Source: Bacteroidota bacterium (GTDB lineage: Bacteria > Bacteroidota > Bacteroidia > Chitinophagales > Chitinophagaceae). Taken from it: DNA of 64,000 nt. The stretch's first letter is position 1. Each line of letters opens with the position of its first letter. The stretch is from assembly GCA_018266455.1 (NCBI GenBank), contig JAFEAJ010000041.1:1-64000 (forward strand), in the 5' to 3' direction. Shown here one piece after another: positions 7,472 through 15,503 of the stretch. Below the pieces are notes generated by a model. That model was not told where the DNA came from. It searched no databases and saw only the letters and a program-made list of their open reading frames with translations. The translations under genes and the position numbers were made by a program.

Positions 7472-8683
7472 ATGAATATGTGTGGAATGATCTTATTGCA
7501 ATCCGGTATTGCAGGAGATATCAAAGGGCTTCAATCAGTACTCGATACTATCTATGACCAGATGCTGCCGCTATGCAGCTCGCTGATCGGCATTGGCCGC
7601 GGCATCGCGGGGTTTGCAGCGACCTGGTATATCGCCTATAGAGTCTGGCGGCATATCGCCAATGCTGAGCCAATTGATTTTTATCCTTTGTTCAGGCCGT
7701 TCGTGATCGGTTTTTGCATCCTCATCTTCCCCTCAGTGATTGCCTTGATGAATGCTGTGCTGCAGCCAACGGTTACTGCGACTAATTCGATGGTCACCAA
7801 TTCCGATGCCGCTATCGCAGAACTGCTCGCGCAAAAGCAACAAGCAGTACAAAATTCTGACTTCTATAAAATGTACGTGGGCCCGGATGGGAATGGCGAC
7901 CGGGACAGATGGTACCAGTACACACACCCGGATGACCCGACAGGAACCAATGAAGGCGTATTCGAGAGCATTGGCAATGATATCAAATTTGCCATGGCGA
8001 AGATGAGCTACAATTTCCGCAACTCCATTAAAGAGATGATGAGCGAGGTATTACAGGTCCTGTATGAAGCAGCTTCGCTTTGCATCAATACGATCCGTAC
8101 CTTTTACCTGATTGTGCTTGCCATTCTCGGGCCACTGGTATTCGGGCTCTCGGTCTTTGATGGTTTACACCACACGATTACCGTTTGGATAGCCCGATAC
8201 ATTAATATCTTTCTCTGGCTACCGGTGGCAAATATCTTCGGTTCGATCATCGGCAAAATCCAGCAGGAGATGATCAAGCTCGACATCAACCAGATCCAGG
8301 CTAACGGTGATACCTACTTTTCTTCAACAGATACTGGTTATCTCATTTTTCTCATCATCGGGATCATTGGCTATTTCACGATTCCGAGTGTGGCAAATTA
8401 TATCGTCAATGCAGGCGGAGGAAATGCGCTGCTCTATAAAGTATCAAACATATTTAGCTCATCTGCAAAAACCGTGGTCTCAACGGCTGGCACCGGCATG
8501 GCAGTAACAACGGACATCATGAGCAGCGGCGCGTCTATCGTTGCGGACAGCATCAGCAGCCAGGGATCGAATGGCGGCTTTTTAGGAAAATACGAAAGCA
8601 ATTCAGCAGATGGCAGCGGGAGTTCCGGCAGCTTCCTGGCAAACAGGATAAAAGGCGACACAAACGATAAAAAAGATTCATGA
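7472..8683 (+). CDS. traJ: Conjugal transfer protein TraJ (VirB6-like polytopic membrane protein)
   Basis: About 403 residues with at least five hydrophobic segments (for example GFAATWYIAYRVW, FVIGFCILIFPSVIALM, FYLIVLAILGPLVFGLSVF, YINIFLWLPVANIFGSII and YLIFLIIGIIGYFTI) and a Ser/Gly-rich hydrophilic tail. This matches the TraJ family, the inner-membrane channel component comparable to VirB6. An in-frame GTG at 7466 and ATGs at 7472 and 7478 are alternative starts. It overlaps traK by 4 nt (ATGA). Confidence 0.88.
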   Translation: MNMCGMILLQSGIAGDIKGLQSVLDTIYDQMLPLCSSLIGIGRGIAGFAATWYIAYRVWRHIANAEPIDFYPLFRPFVIGFCILIFPSVIALMNAVLQPTVTATNSMVTNSDAAIAELLAQKQQAVQNSDFYKMYVGPDGNGDRDRWYQYTHPDDPTGTNEGVFESIGNDIKFAMAKMSYNFRNSIKEMMSEVLQVLYEAASLCINTIRTFYLIVLAILGPLVFGLSVFDGLHHTITVWIARYINIFLWLPVANIFGSIIGKIQQEMIKLDINQIQANGDTYFSSTDTGYLIFLIIGIIGYFTIPSVANYIVNAGGGNALLYKVSNIFSSSAKTVVSTAGTGMAVTTDIMSSGASIVADSISSQGSNGGFLGKYESNSADGSGSSGSFLANRIKGDTNDKKDS

Positions 8684-9303
8684 ACATGTTCCGGCAGGCA
8701 AAAAATATCGACAGCGCGTTCAGGTACATAAGGTCATTTACTATGGTCATTATCACGGCATATTCCGCCATTTGCCTGTATGCGGTATACAGTAACCATC
8801 GAGCCACACGTGAAAGCCAGCAGCGCATCTACATCCTCGCGAACGGCAAAGCGCTCGAAGCATACTCCGCAGACCGGAAAGACAATATCCCCGTTGAAGC
8901 AAGAGACCATGTAAAAACATTCCACCATCTTTTTTTCACACTTGACCCCGATGAGAAAGTCATCACGGCCAATATCACCCGTGCGCTTTACCTCGCCGAT
9001 GTCTCTGCCAAAGAGCAATATGATAACCTTAAAGAGAGTGGCTACTATACCAATCTCATCACCGGTAATATCAGCCAGCGGGTGACCATCGACAGCATTT
9101 TCATCAATACCGATTCGTACCCATTTTATTTCCGCTGTGTGGCCGAGGAAAAGCTCATACGCACCACCTCAACGGTAACGCGCAGTTTGATCACCGAAGG
9201 TTTTTTAAGAAATGTAGAACGCTCGGATAACAACCCGCACGGGTTTCTAATTGAGCGCTGGACAATATTAGAAAATAAAGACCTCAAAACAGAAACGAGA
9301 TGA
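8680..9303 (+). CDS. traK: Conjugal transfer protein TraK (VirB8-like)
   Basis: A 207-residue bitopic protein. It has a short N-terminal cytoplasmic part, one membrane helix (about residues 19-38, SFTMVIITAYSAICLYAVY) and a periplasmic domain with the family pattern around HHLFFTLDPDEKVITANITRALYLAD. The TraK family of Bacteroidota is the VirB8-like scaffold of the mating channel. Overlapping ATGA junctions on both sides show tight coupling with traJ and traL. Confidence 0.9.
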   Translation: MNMFRQAKNIDSAFRYIRSFTMVIITAYSAICLYAVYSNHRATRESQQRIYILANGKALEAYSADRKDNIPVEARDHVKTFHHLFFTLDPDEKVITANITRALYLADVSAKEQYDNLKESGYYTNLITGNISQRVTIDSIFINTDSYPFYFRCVAEEKLIRTTSTVTRSLITEGFLRNVERSDNNPHGFLIERWTILENKDLKTETR

Positions 9304-9689
9304 AACAAGAATTGAAAAACGAGGTTTCGCGATTTGCAAAACTATATGCCGAAAAGCTTAATCGGAAAACAGCAGGTTACTCTGCTATCCGGCAAAAAAT
9401 CGGTCTTGTAATTTTTTGTTTTTTATTCACAGTAGTAAGTATCTCCGTCCTGATTGATGCCTTCTCTGGTAAACAAAACAAAGAACAAATATTCGGGCCC
9501 CGCATACATGCTCCTGAGCATATCGGCAAAAATTTTTCAAGGCCTCAAGCAGTGATCACAAAAGAAGATTATGAAAGAATTGAAAAATTTAAAGCAAACA
9601 TCGACCCTGCTATTTTAAAAAGTCATCCGTACCTGATGGACAGCATTAAATTATTTGAACAGCTCTATCAATCACAAACAAAAAGATAA
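9300..9689 (+). CDS. traL: Small conjugal transfer membrane protein in the traL position
   Basis: A 129-residue protein with one central membrane segment (about residues 33-51, IGLVIFCFLFTVVSISVLI) between a basic N terminus and a soluble C terminus. Gene order between traK and traM and the single-helix topology fit TraL, which is poorly conserved in sequence. The assignment rests mainly on position. It starts with a 4-nt overlap with traK. Confidence 0.6.
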   Translation: MKQELKNEVSRFAKLYAEKLNRKTAGYSAIRQKIGLVIFCFLFTVVSISVLIDAFSGKQNKEQIFGPRIHAPEHIGKNFSRPQAVITKEDYERIEKFKANIDPAILKSHPYLMDSIKLFEQLYQSQTKR

Positions 9690-9693
9690 CGAG

Positions 9694-10971
9694 ATGGAAG
9701 ATAAAAAACATTCCGCGCAGTTCTTGCGCAAGCGAAAATTCATGATGGTATTGCCAGCGCTCGTACTGCCTTTTGTCATTATTTTTTTTGCCGCACTTGG
9801 TGGCGGAAAAGGGCACAGCACAATAGTGGAGGCTCCAGGAACTCCTGGCATCAACTTAAAATTGCCGGATGCGCATTTTAAGAAAGGAAAAGAAAGAGAC
9901 AAGCTTGGCCTTTATGAAGAAGTAGAAAGGGACTCTGCAATACTATTGGAGCTAAAAAGGAATGACCCTGCCTATAAATCAGTAGTCCCTAATGAAGATA
10001 CTTTCAAAAATAGCATCACTTCTCTCCAATCCATTTTGCAGCGGAATGCCGCTAAATTCAACCAACCCGGTTTATCAGCATTGCAGGGATCGACCGGAAA
10101 CAACAGCACAGACGAGAATGAAAAAAAGATCATGCAGAAACTCGCCCAGCTTAAAGCAGTAGTAAACAAAAAAGAATCCAGCGATAAGAGTCCTGTAAGC
10201 TATCCTGCTGATGAAAACCCTGAAATTTCCAAAGCTGAGAACATGATGCGGATGCTGGATATGAAAGGCAATGCACATGACCAGGATTTAGATCAGCTCA
10301 GCAGCATGCTGGATAAAGTCATCATGGTGCAACATCCTGAAAAGTTGCAGGACAGCATGCAAAAACTTTCTGAAAAAAATAAAGGCAAGACATATATAGT
10401 GAGCAATCCGTCAAAAGAAAAATATCTGACATTAATGGATAAGCGGGACACTGATGTTTCCGTCAGTGGGTTTTATGGGCTTGATCAAATGAATGCAAAA
10501 CCGGCTGCTGAAAATGCCATTAAAGCAATAGTTCCCCAGTCAACTGTATTGGTTTCAGGGGCAACGGTAAAACTGCGGCTGCTGAGTGATGTCCTTATCG
10601 CCGGCATAAAAATCCCCAAAGATGAATTTATCTATGGAACGGCATCGCTTAATAATGAACGGTTAAAGATTGCAATCAATTCAGTCTGCTACAAAAACTA
10701 TATCCTTCCTGTTTCTCTTGATGTATACGACCTGGATGGTATGGAGGGTATCTATATTCCCGGTAGCATCAACCGTGACGTAAGCAAACAGTCTGCGGAT
10801 GATGCGGTCAGTTCTATCGGCCTTACGACACTCGACCCTTCCATTGGCGCCCAGGCAGCCAATGCGGGCATCCAGGCTGCAAAGACCCTCATGAGCAAAA
10901 AAATAAAACTCGTGCGGGTCACGCTCAAAGAAGGCTATAAGGTCCTGCTCAAAGACAACAATCAAAAATAA
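9694..10971 (+). CDS. traM: Conjugal transfer protein TraM (VirB10-like)
   Basis: About 425 residues. ATG 9694 is chosen over the in-frame ATG at 9655, which lies inside traL. The basic N terminus leads into one membrane helix (residues about 17-34, MMVLPALVLPFVIIFFAAL), then a long flexible periplasmic linker rich in Lys/Glu/Asn. The conserved C-terminal domain has VKLRLLSDVLIAGIKIPKDEFIYGTA and YILPVSLDVYDLDGMEGIYIPGS, the hallmark of TraM/VirB10-type proteins that span the envelope and contact the outer-membrane ring (TraN). Confidence 0.92.
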   Translation: MEDKKHSAQFLRKRKFMMVLPALVLPFVIIFFAALGGGKGHSTIVEAPGTPGINLKLPDAHFKKGKERDKLGLYEEVERDSAILLELKRNDPAYKSVVPNEDTFKNSITSLQSILQRNAAKFNQPGLSALQGSTGNNSTDENEKKIMQKLAQLKAVVNKKESSDKSPVSYPADENPEISKAENMMRMLDMKGNAHDQDLDQLSSMLDKVIMVQHPEKLQDSMQKLSEKNKGKTYIVSNPSKEKYLTLMDKRDTDVSVSGFYGLDQMNAKPAAENAIKAIVPQSTVLVSGATVKLRLLSDVLIAGIKIPKDEFIYGTASLNNERLKIAINSVCYKNYILPVSLDVYDLDGMEGIYIPGSINRDVSKQSADDAVSSIGLTTLDPSIGAQAANAGIQAAKTLMSKKIKLVRVTLKEGYKVLLKDNNQK

Positions 10972-10982
10972 AATCGCTAACC

Positions 10983-11783
10983 ATGAAAAAGATAATCCTG
11001 ATTCTCTTTGTTATTTTCTGCCGCCATTGTTTCGCGCAATCAATTATCGGCTGTTATCCGTTTACTGTCACCGTAAATAAAACAAGCAATATCATTTTCC
11101 CATATGCGATCAGATCTGTTGACCGCGGTTCAATCGATATCCTGGTGCAAAAAGCAGGCGGCACTGAAAATGTGTTGCAATTAAAAGCGGCGAAAGAACA
11201 TTTTCCGCTGACCACGTTATCGGTGATCACAGCTGATGGCAAGCTTTATCCGTTCCTGGTAAGCTATGATTCGATGCCGCAGGTATTTAACCTTTCTTTT
11301 GTTCAGGGCGTTGGCAAGCCTTATGTGATGCTGTCCGATGAAACGGAAGATGCGTCCACATTAGAAAACGATGCTGATACAATTTTGAACAAGCCGTCCT
11401 TTTTAAATCGGCATAAAAGCTCGATGCAGATGGAACTCGCGCTAAAAAGCATTTATATCAAAGACAGCCTGCTCTGGTTTCATTTTAGGGTCAGCAATCG
11501 ATCGCTCGTCCCTTTCGAACCGGCTTACCTGCACTTTTTTATCCGTGACCGCTTTAAGGCAAAGCGCACTGCTGTCCAACAGGAAGAGCTAACGCCAACG
11601 CATATCTCAAGTCTTCCGACAATAGGCGGAAGGCAGCGTAAAGAATTTGTCTGCGCCTTTAACTTGTTTACACTATCACGAAGTAAAAAATTGGTGCTGC
11701 AGCTTGATGAGAAGGCAGGAGGCCGGTTGTTGCAACTTGACATCAAAAGCAAAACACTTCTTAAAGCAAGGCAGACAAATTAA
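10983..11783 (+). CDS. traN: Conjugal transfer protein TraN (VirB9-like, DUF4138)
   Basis: A 266-residue exported protein with a signal peptide (MKKIILILFVIFCRHCFAQ). The mature protein begins with a beta-rich domain (VTVNKTSNIIFPYAIRSVDRGS) and ends with a second beta domain (LALKSIYIKDSLLWFHFRVSNRS), the two-domain layout of TraN/VirB9 outer-membrane ring proteins. It is the last recognisable core transfer gene. TraO, TraP and TraQ, found downstream in CTnDOT, are absent here. Confidence 0.9.
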   Translation: MKKIILILFVIFCRHCFAQSIIGCYPFTVTVNKTSNIIFPYAIRSVDRGSIDILVQKAGGTENVLQLKAAKEHFPLTTLSVITADGKLYPFLVSYDSMPQVFNLSFVQGVGKPYVMLSDETEDASTLENDADTILNKPSFLNRHKSSMQMELALKSIYIKDSLLWFHFRVSNRSLVPFEPAYLHFFIRDRFKAKRTAVQQEELTPTHISSLPTIGGRQRKEFVCAFNLFTLSRSKKLVLQLDEKAGGRLLQLDIKSKTLLKARQTN

Positions 11784-11788
11784 CGCGC

Positions 11789-12886
11789 ATGGAACAGCAA
11801 CGAAATTATATCATCGCGGAAGAAACGCAGGAAAAAATAGAACTGGCGCTTGCGCAAGGGCGACATTGGATAGCCTATAACAGCAATTGCTTTTTTCTCG
11901 ATAGCGAAAACGTGGATGTATTCAGCAGTAAAAGCCAGGCGATCGGTTTTGCCGCACTTTGCAAAGAAGAAAATCTTGAATACCACATCTTTTATGCTTC
12001 TTCTATGATGGATGTTTTCAGAAGACTTCCTTATGGAATGGAAGCGCACAATATTTTATCACCTCAAAATAAAAACATTATGAACCAGGAAAATTTTGAT
12101 TACCTGAAAAATACACTCAAGTATATGGGCTTCGGCGATAAACTCAACGGCGAACTGGAAGACAATATTAAAAAAGGTATAGCCGAAATCAATTTGAATA
12201 CTAAGAGTACATTTAATAATAAGCAAATTGAAGCCGTTCTGTCATTTCGAAAGGGTGAGCAAAATGAAATGTATTTCTTTAATAAGTACAGTGCTGCTAT
12301 AGTTAAAGATGGCCAGCCAGATCTTGATCGTTCGCAAACTTTTTATGTTAATCGGGGGAACGGAGTCACATTAAAGGAAGCTTTCAATCTCCTTGAAGGT
12401 CGTGCCGTACATAAAAACCTAACAGATAGCCACAGCAATAAATACAATGCATGGTTACAACTCGATTTTAATTCAAAAGATAAACATGGCAACAACCAAG
12501 TAAAACAGTATCATCAGAACTACGGCTACGATCTGGAAAAAGCCTTGGGTGTTTTACCAATCAAAGAACTTGAAAGCTTAGATGACCGCAAGTTATTAAT
12601 GGATGCATTGAAAAAGGGGAACCTATGGGAAGTAAATATCGAAAGAGATGGCAGCAAAGAAAAAATTTTCATCGAAGCAAACCCAAAACAGAAAACGATC
12701 AATGCTTTCGACCTGGCAAAGCTGCCGATCAAGCTGGAGTCGTTGCGCCAGGAAAAATCAAAAGATAATACAGCTGCAAAAGAGGAGAAAAACGAAAAAA
12801 AGAATGAAGAAAAAAAGCACAATGGAAAACGCCGAAGCAAAGATTCTCTCGAGGAAGAAGGGCAAAGCCAAGGAAGAAGAAAATAG
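11789..12886 (+). CDS. DUF3945-like mobile-element protein with basic/acidic tail
   Basis: A 365-residue soluble protein starting 5 bases after traN. The segment from about residue 120 to 310 (DYLKNTLKYMGFGDKL, MYFFNKYSAAI, YGYDLEKALGVLPIKELE, IFIEANPKQKTINAFD) matches the kind of hypothetical protein that accompanies Bacteroidota conjugative elements (DUF3945/DUF4099-like). The last 50 residues are almost entirely Lys/Glu/Asn/Arg. Function unknown. A DNA-transfer accessory or nucleic-acid-associated role would fit its position and charge. Confidence 0.6.
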   Translation: MEQQRNYIIAEETQEKIELALAQGRHWIAYNSNCFFLDSENVDVFSSKSQAIGFAALCKEENLEYHIFYASSMMDVFRRLPYGMEAHNILSPQNKNIMNQENFDYLKNTLKYMGFGDKLNGELEDNIKKGIAEINLNTKSTFNNKQIEAVLSFRKGEQNEMYFFNKYSAAIVKDGQPDLDRSQTFYVNRGNGVTLKEAFNLLEGRAVHKNLTDSHSNKYNAWLQLDFNSKDKHGNNQVKQYHQNYGYDLEKALGVLPIKELESLDDRKLLMDALKKGNLWEVNIERDGSKEKIFIEANPKQKTINAFDLAKLPIKLESLRQEKSKDNTAAKEEKNEKKNEEKKHNGKRRSKDSLEEEGQSQGRRK

Positions 12887-12910
12887 AGAGCGAGTTAGTA
12901 TGCAAGAGAA

Positions 12911-13189
12911 ATGAGAGAGATACGATTATTTTTTGAAAATATTGCAGATGATAACCGCATCGGGCCGGTTCATATCAGCTTATACATGGGGCTTTTTTAT
13001 TGCTGGATGAACAACGCTTTTGAGGAACCTTTTTATTTCAACAGCACTATAATTATGAAGGCAGCAAAAATTAGTAGCAGGGCAACATATACGAGATGTA
13101 TCAAAGATCTCCATGCATTTGGCTATATCAGCTACACATCGTCTAACAATCCTTATTATGGTGGAACGGTGTATTTAAAAAACAAATAA
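12911..13189 (+). CDS. Small winged-helix-like mobile-element protein
   Basis: A 92-residue protein beginning MREIRLFFENIADDNRIGPVHISLYM. This recurs in small Bacteroidota mobile-element proteins that look like winged helix-turn-helix domains (helix pattern IIMKAAKISSRATYTRCIKDLHAFGYI, followed by a short beta wing). I infer a DNA-binding role, perhaps in control of excision or transfer. It sits in the accessory block between traN and the integrase. Confidence 0.6.
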   Translation: MREIRLFFENIADDNRIGPVHISLYMGLFYCWMNNAFEEPFYFNSTIIMKAAKISSRATYTRCIKDLHAFGYISYTSSNNPYYGGTVYLKNK

Positions 13190-13199
13190 AATAAAGACC

Positions 13200-13406
13200 A
13201 TGAACGATCCATTGCATATTGATTCGAGCTCCCGGGCAGGTATGATCGGAGGTACATTGATTGTTTTATTGTTCAATGTATTCGTGCACGATGTGTTCCG
13301 CACTGTATTGCTTGCAGTGATCGGTGCAACAGTAAGTTTTTTTGTTTCTTACGGATGGAAACATGCGATAAAATATTGGCAGATTAAGAAAAGAAAAAAG
13401 CTCTAA
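13200..13406 (+). CDS. Small membrane protein
   Basis: A 68-residue protein with two closely spaced hydrophobic stretches (about residues 13-29 and 33-50) and a Lys/Arg-rich tail ending KKRKKL. It starts 10 bases after the preceding small gene, so the two are probably cotranscribed. I do not recognise a family. Similar short membrane proteins are common beside Bacteroidota mobile-element regulators. Confidence 0.5.
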   Translation: MNDPLHIDSSSRAGMIGGTLIVLLFNVFVHDVFRTVLLAVIGATVSFFVSYGWKHAIKYWQIKKRKKL

Positions 13407-13415
13407 AATCCGTTT

Positions 13416-13661
13416 ATGAAACCCAGCGACAAATTAGTGATGAAGGCTGTTGCTTTGTGTTACAAACCGTATCTCAAGCCGGAAGAAGGGATGATTTACT
13501 GTAATCTGGAACGGACGCAGTTTCTAAAGCGATGTGATGAATTTCGTATTTATAAAAATAACAGCGGGTATTTCAAGCGAGCTGATCTGGATATGATGAT
13601 GTCGGGTGAACCTACGCCAGAGGAACAAGGTGATCAGCAGATGAAGATTAGATTTAAATAA
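13416..13661 (+). CDS. Small hypothetical protein of the ICE accessory block
   Basis: An 81-residue soluble protein, 9 bases after the preceding gene. The centre (ERTQFLKRCDEFRIYKNNSGYFKRADLDMMMSG) looks like a small DNA-binding fold comparable to excisionase-type domains, but this is a weak resemblance. It lies next to the integrase module, which would suit a directionality or control factor. Confidence 0.45.
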   Translation: MKPSDKLVMKAVALCYKPYLKPEEGMIYCNLERTQFLKRCDEFRIYKNNSGYFKRADLDMMMSGEPTPEEQGDQQMKIRFK

Positions 13662-13689
13662 ATGCTCCATATGATAAGGAATGAAAATA

Positions 13690-13720
13690 ACACTTCCAAT
13701 CATGAATTGATTGGAAGTGT
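13690..13720. terminator. 13-bp perfect hairpin between convergent genes
   Basis: ACACTTCCAATCA (13690-13702) and TGATTGGAAGTGT (13708-13720) form a perfect 13-bp stem with a 5-nt loop TGAAT. It lies between the rightward accessory block and the leftward small gene and integrase, so it could serve as a bidirectional terminator. No strong T-run follows on the + strand, so a protein-binding site is an alternative. Confidence 0.5.
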
Positions 13721-13788
13721 CAAGCTAAAAAATCGAAAACAGTAACTGCATAAGAAATGTTGCACAATTTTTTATGATTATAGCAGCT

Positions 13789-13989
13789 CTACTCTTTGAT
13801 TGAAGTAATAGCACTTTCATAAGGCGATAAATCCATTGCTTTAGCATACTCATACGTCATATCGCCGTCTGAAGAATTCGACCATTCAACAAACACAAAT
13901 CCTTCCGGAGCTTCTCTTGTTAACCATACTGTTTTTTCGATCCCTTCATGCCACACAAACTGGCCGTTGTAAATTTCATTTTTTTGCAT
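13789..13989 (-). CDS. Small hypothetical protein downstream of the integrase
   Basis: A 66-residue acidic soluble protein (MQKNEIYNGQFVWHEGIEKT, ending YESAITSIKE). ATG 13989 is preferred to an upstream ATG (14040) because the extension is a hydrophobic, Phe-rich stretch read from AT-rich spacer. It lies 72 bases downstream of the integrase stop on the same strand. Family not recognised. Confidence 0.45.
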   Translation of the reverse strand: MQKNEIYNGQFVWHEGIEKTVWLTREAPEGFVFVEWSNSSDGDMTYEYAKAMDLSPYESAITSIKE

Positions 13990-14061
13990 TAATATAAATT
14001 GATTTACTACAATAATAAAGGGGAAGCATTTAAAAAGCAAATCAGCGAAAGTTTTTCTTAA

Positions 14062-15105
14062 TTAATGCGGCAATTTTTCGATGGCTTTCGCCGCAGATTT
14101 TAATTTATATCGCTGATACGTTTTATGTACATATTTTGTGGTTGTATGCCCAAGCATGCCTGCGACTGTTGCAGCATCCGTTCCTTCATCTTGTAACAAA
14201 ACAGAAATGGAATGCCTGAAGCAGTGCCAGGTAATTCGCTTGTTGATTTTTGCATCTTCGACCCATTTATCTAAAACTTTTTGAGTGCCAGTGTGTGTCG
14301 GCAAATGAAAAACCATTCCTTTTTTTCTTTCGCCAATTATTTCCAGGGCCAGCTTATGCAATGGAACTTCAAGCTGAACTTTTGTTTTTTGTTGGATGAT
14401 GCATACCGAAGATTCTTTTATAGAATTCCAATCGAGTGATATAATGTCGCACCATCTAAAACCAGTGTACAAAGAAAAAATGGCTGCTTTCTTCACTTCA
14501 TAGTTGCTGCAAAATGTTCCCATTAATTGTCTATATTCATCTGCTTCCAATATTTCCTTTTTTGCAGAAGGCTTTGATTTTGCTTTTACATCTTCTGCAG
14601 GATTTTCTTTAAAATACCCTTGCTTCTTTGCAGCTTTAAGCATCCTGCGGAAACGCATAAAATAGTCAGCAGGCGTTTCACCGTTGAATTTATCTAATAA
14701 ATAATTTCTAAAGCGTTCGCATAAATTTTCATCGATATCAAGTGCACTGATGAAATTAGTTCCTAAAAAATCTTTAAATGCTGCATGGCTTGCTGCAATA
14801 GATCGATTGCCGGATCTTGAATTCTTCTTGACAAATTCAGCATAAAAGTCAAGGAAATTGTTTTTCAATCTGTGCAACGGAATATAGCTGCCCCCGGCTG
14901 CCTGGGCATCCAAAATCATTTGTGATTTTTTTGAAGCCAGGATATTCAGTGCTTCTTTGTTGTGATTTTTTTGGATCTGGTCTAACGGCCTTGTATATGT
15001 GAAAATGCCGCTTGCCATGCGCTGGCCGATGTCTTTTCCCCATTCAAAATAGTACCAGGTTTTGTCTTTTTTCCGTGAAGTTTTTTTTGTAATTATGACT
15101 GGCAT
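14062..15105 (-). CDS. int: Tyrosine recombinase (ICE integrase)
   Basis: A 347-residue site-specific recombinase of the phage-integrase family, which catalyses insertion and excision of the element. The start at 15105 (MPVIITKKTSRKKDKTWYYFEW) fits the usual N-terminal arm-binding domain. An upstream open frame to 15222 runs through repeats and is unlikely to be coding. A SAM-like core-binding domain (FLDFYAEFVKK to NPAEDV) is followed by the catalytic domain with Arg in YTGFRWCDI, the HxxR box in WHCFRHS, LGHTT, and Tyr in YVHKTYQRY. The gene is transcribed away from the adjacent tRNA-Leu, the common layout for tRNA-integrating elements. Confidence 0.93.
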   Translation of the reverse strand: MPVIITKKTSRKKDKTWYYFEWGKDIGQRMASGIFTYTRPLDQIQKNHNKEALNILASKKSQMILDAQAAGGSYIPLHRLKNNFLDFYAEFVKKNSRSGNRSIAASHAAFKDFLGTNFISALDIDENLCERFRNYLLDKFNGETPADYFMRFRRMLKAAKKQGYFKENPAEDVKAKSKPSAKKEILEADEYRQLMGTFCSNYEVKKAAIFSLYTGFRWCDIISLDWNSIKESSVCIIQQKTKVQLEVPLHKLALEIIGERKKGMVFHLPTHTGTQKVLDKWVEDAKINKRITWHCFRHSISVLLQDEGTDAATVAGMLGHTTTKYVHKTYQRYKLKSAAKAIEKLPH

Positions 15106-15118
15106 TTGGAGTTGATTT

Positions 15119-15186
15119 TGTTCGCCAAACTGTTCGCCATTTGCGTGCCATTTTTGGCGAACAAAAGCGGAGAAAAGTGGCGAACA
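15119..15186. promoter_or_regulatory. Four copies of TGTTCGCCA (two direct, two inverted) upstream of the integrase
   Basis: TGTTCGCCA occurs at 15119-15127 and 15131-15139. Its exact reverse complement TGGCGAACA occurs at 15155-15163 and 15178-15186. The array fills the space between the integrase start and the tRNA. Such spaced 9-mers are typical of arm-type integrase sites or operator sites for an excision or control protein. The inner pair can also form a hairpin in RNA. Confidence 0.7.
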
Positions 15187-15242
15187 GTGACCAGTCATTA
15201 AACAAAAAAGCATGATAATCATTTAGTTATCAAGCTTCCCAG

Positions 15243-15326
15243 TGCCCAGAACAGGAATCGAACCTGCACATTGTTGCCAATACCAGATTTTGAGTCTGGC
15301 GCGTCTACCAATTCCGCCATCTGGGC
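15243..15326 (-). tRNA. tRNA-Leu (anticodon CAA), likely ICE attachment site
   Basis: Read on the minus strand, the acceptor stem GCCCAGA pairs with TCTGGGC. The D-loop shows GGAATTGGTAGACGCG, and the anticodon arm CCAGA-CTCAAAA-TCTGG gives anticodon CAA. A long variable arm (type II tRNA) and GGTTCGATTCC in the T-arm complete the 84-nt structure. CCA is not encoded. Its 3' end faces the integrase, so the element probably integrated into this tRNA. The matching repeat at the far left end would lie outside the window. Confidence 0.95.
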
Positions 15327-15503
15327 AATATTAAAAATATAAGCGCTTAAAACGGGGTGCAATATTAAGCAATTGTGCCTTCTCTTCCAAAAGCGTAGCT
15401 GCGATAACATTTTTATGAAAAATATTCACCACGTTCTTCCTGGCTTCAGGCTTTCTAACTTTCCGGCTTTTAAGTTTAACTTGCTGCGCCAAAGTAAAAA
15501 CGT

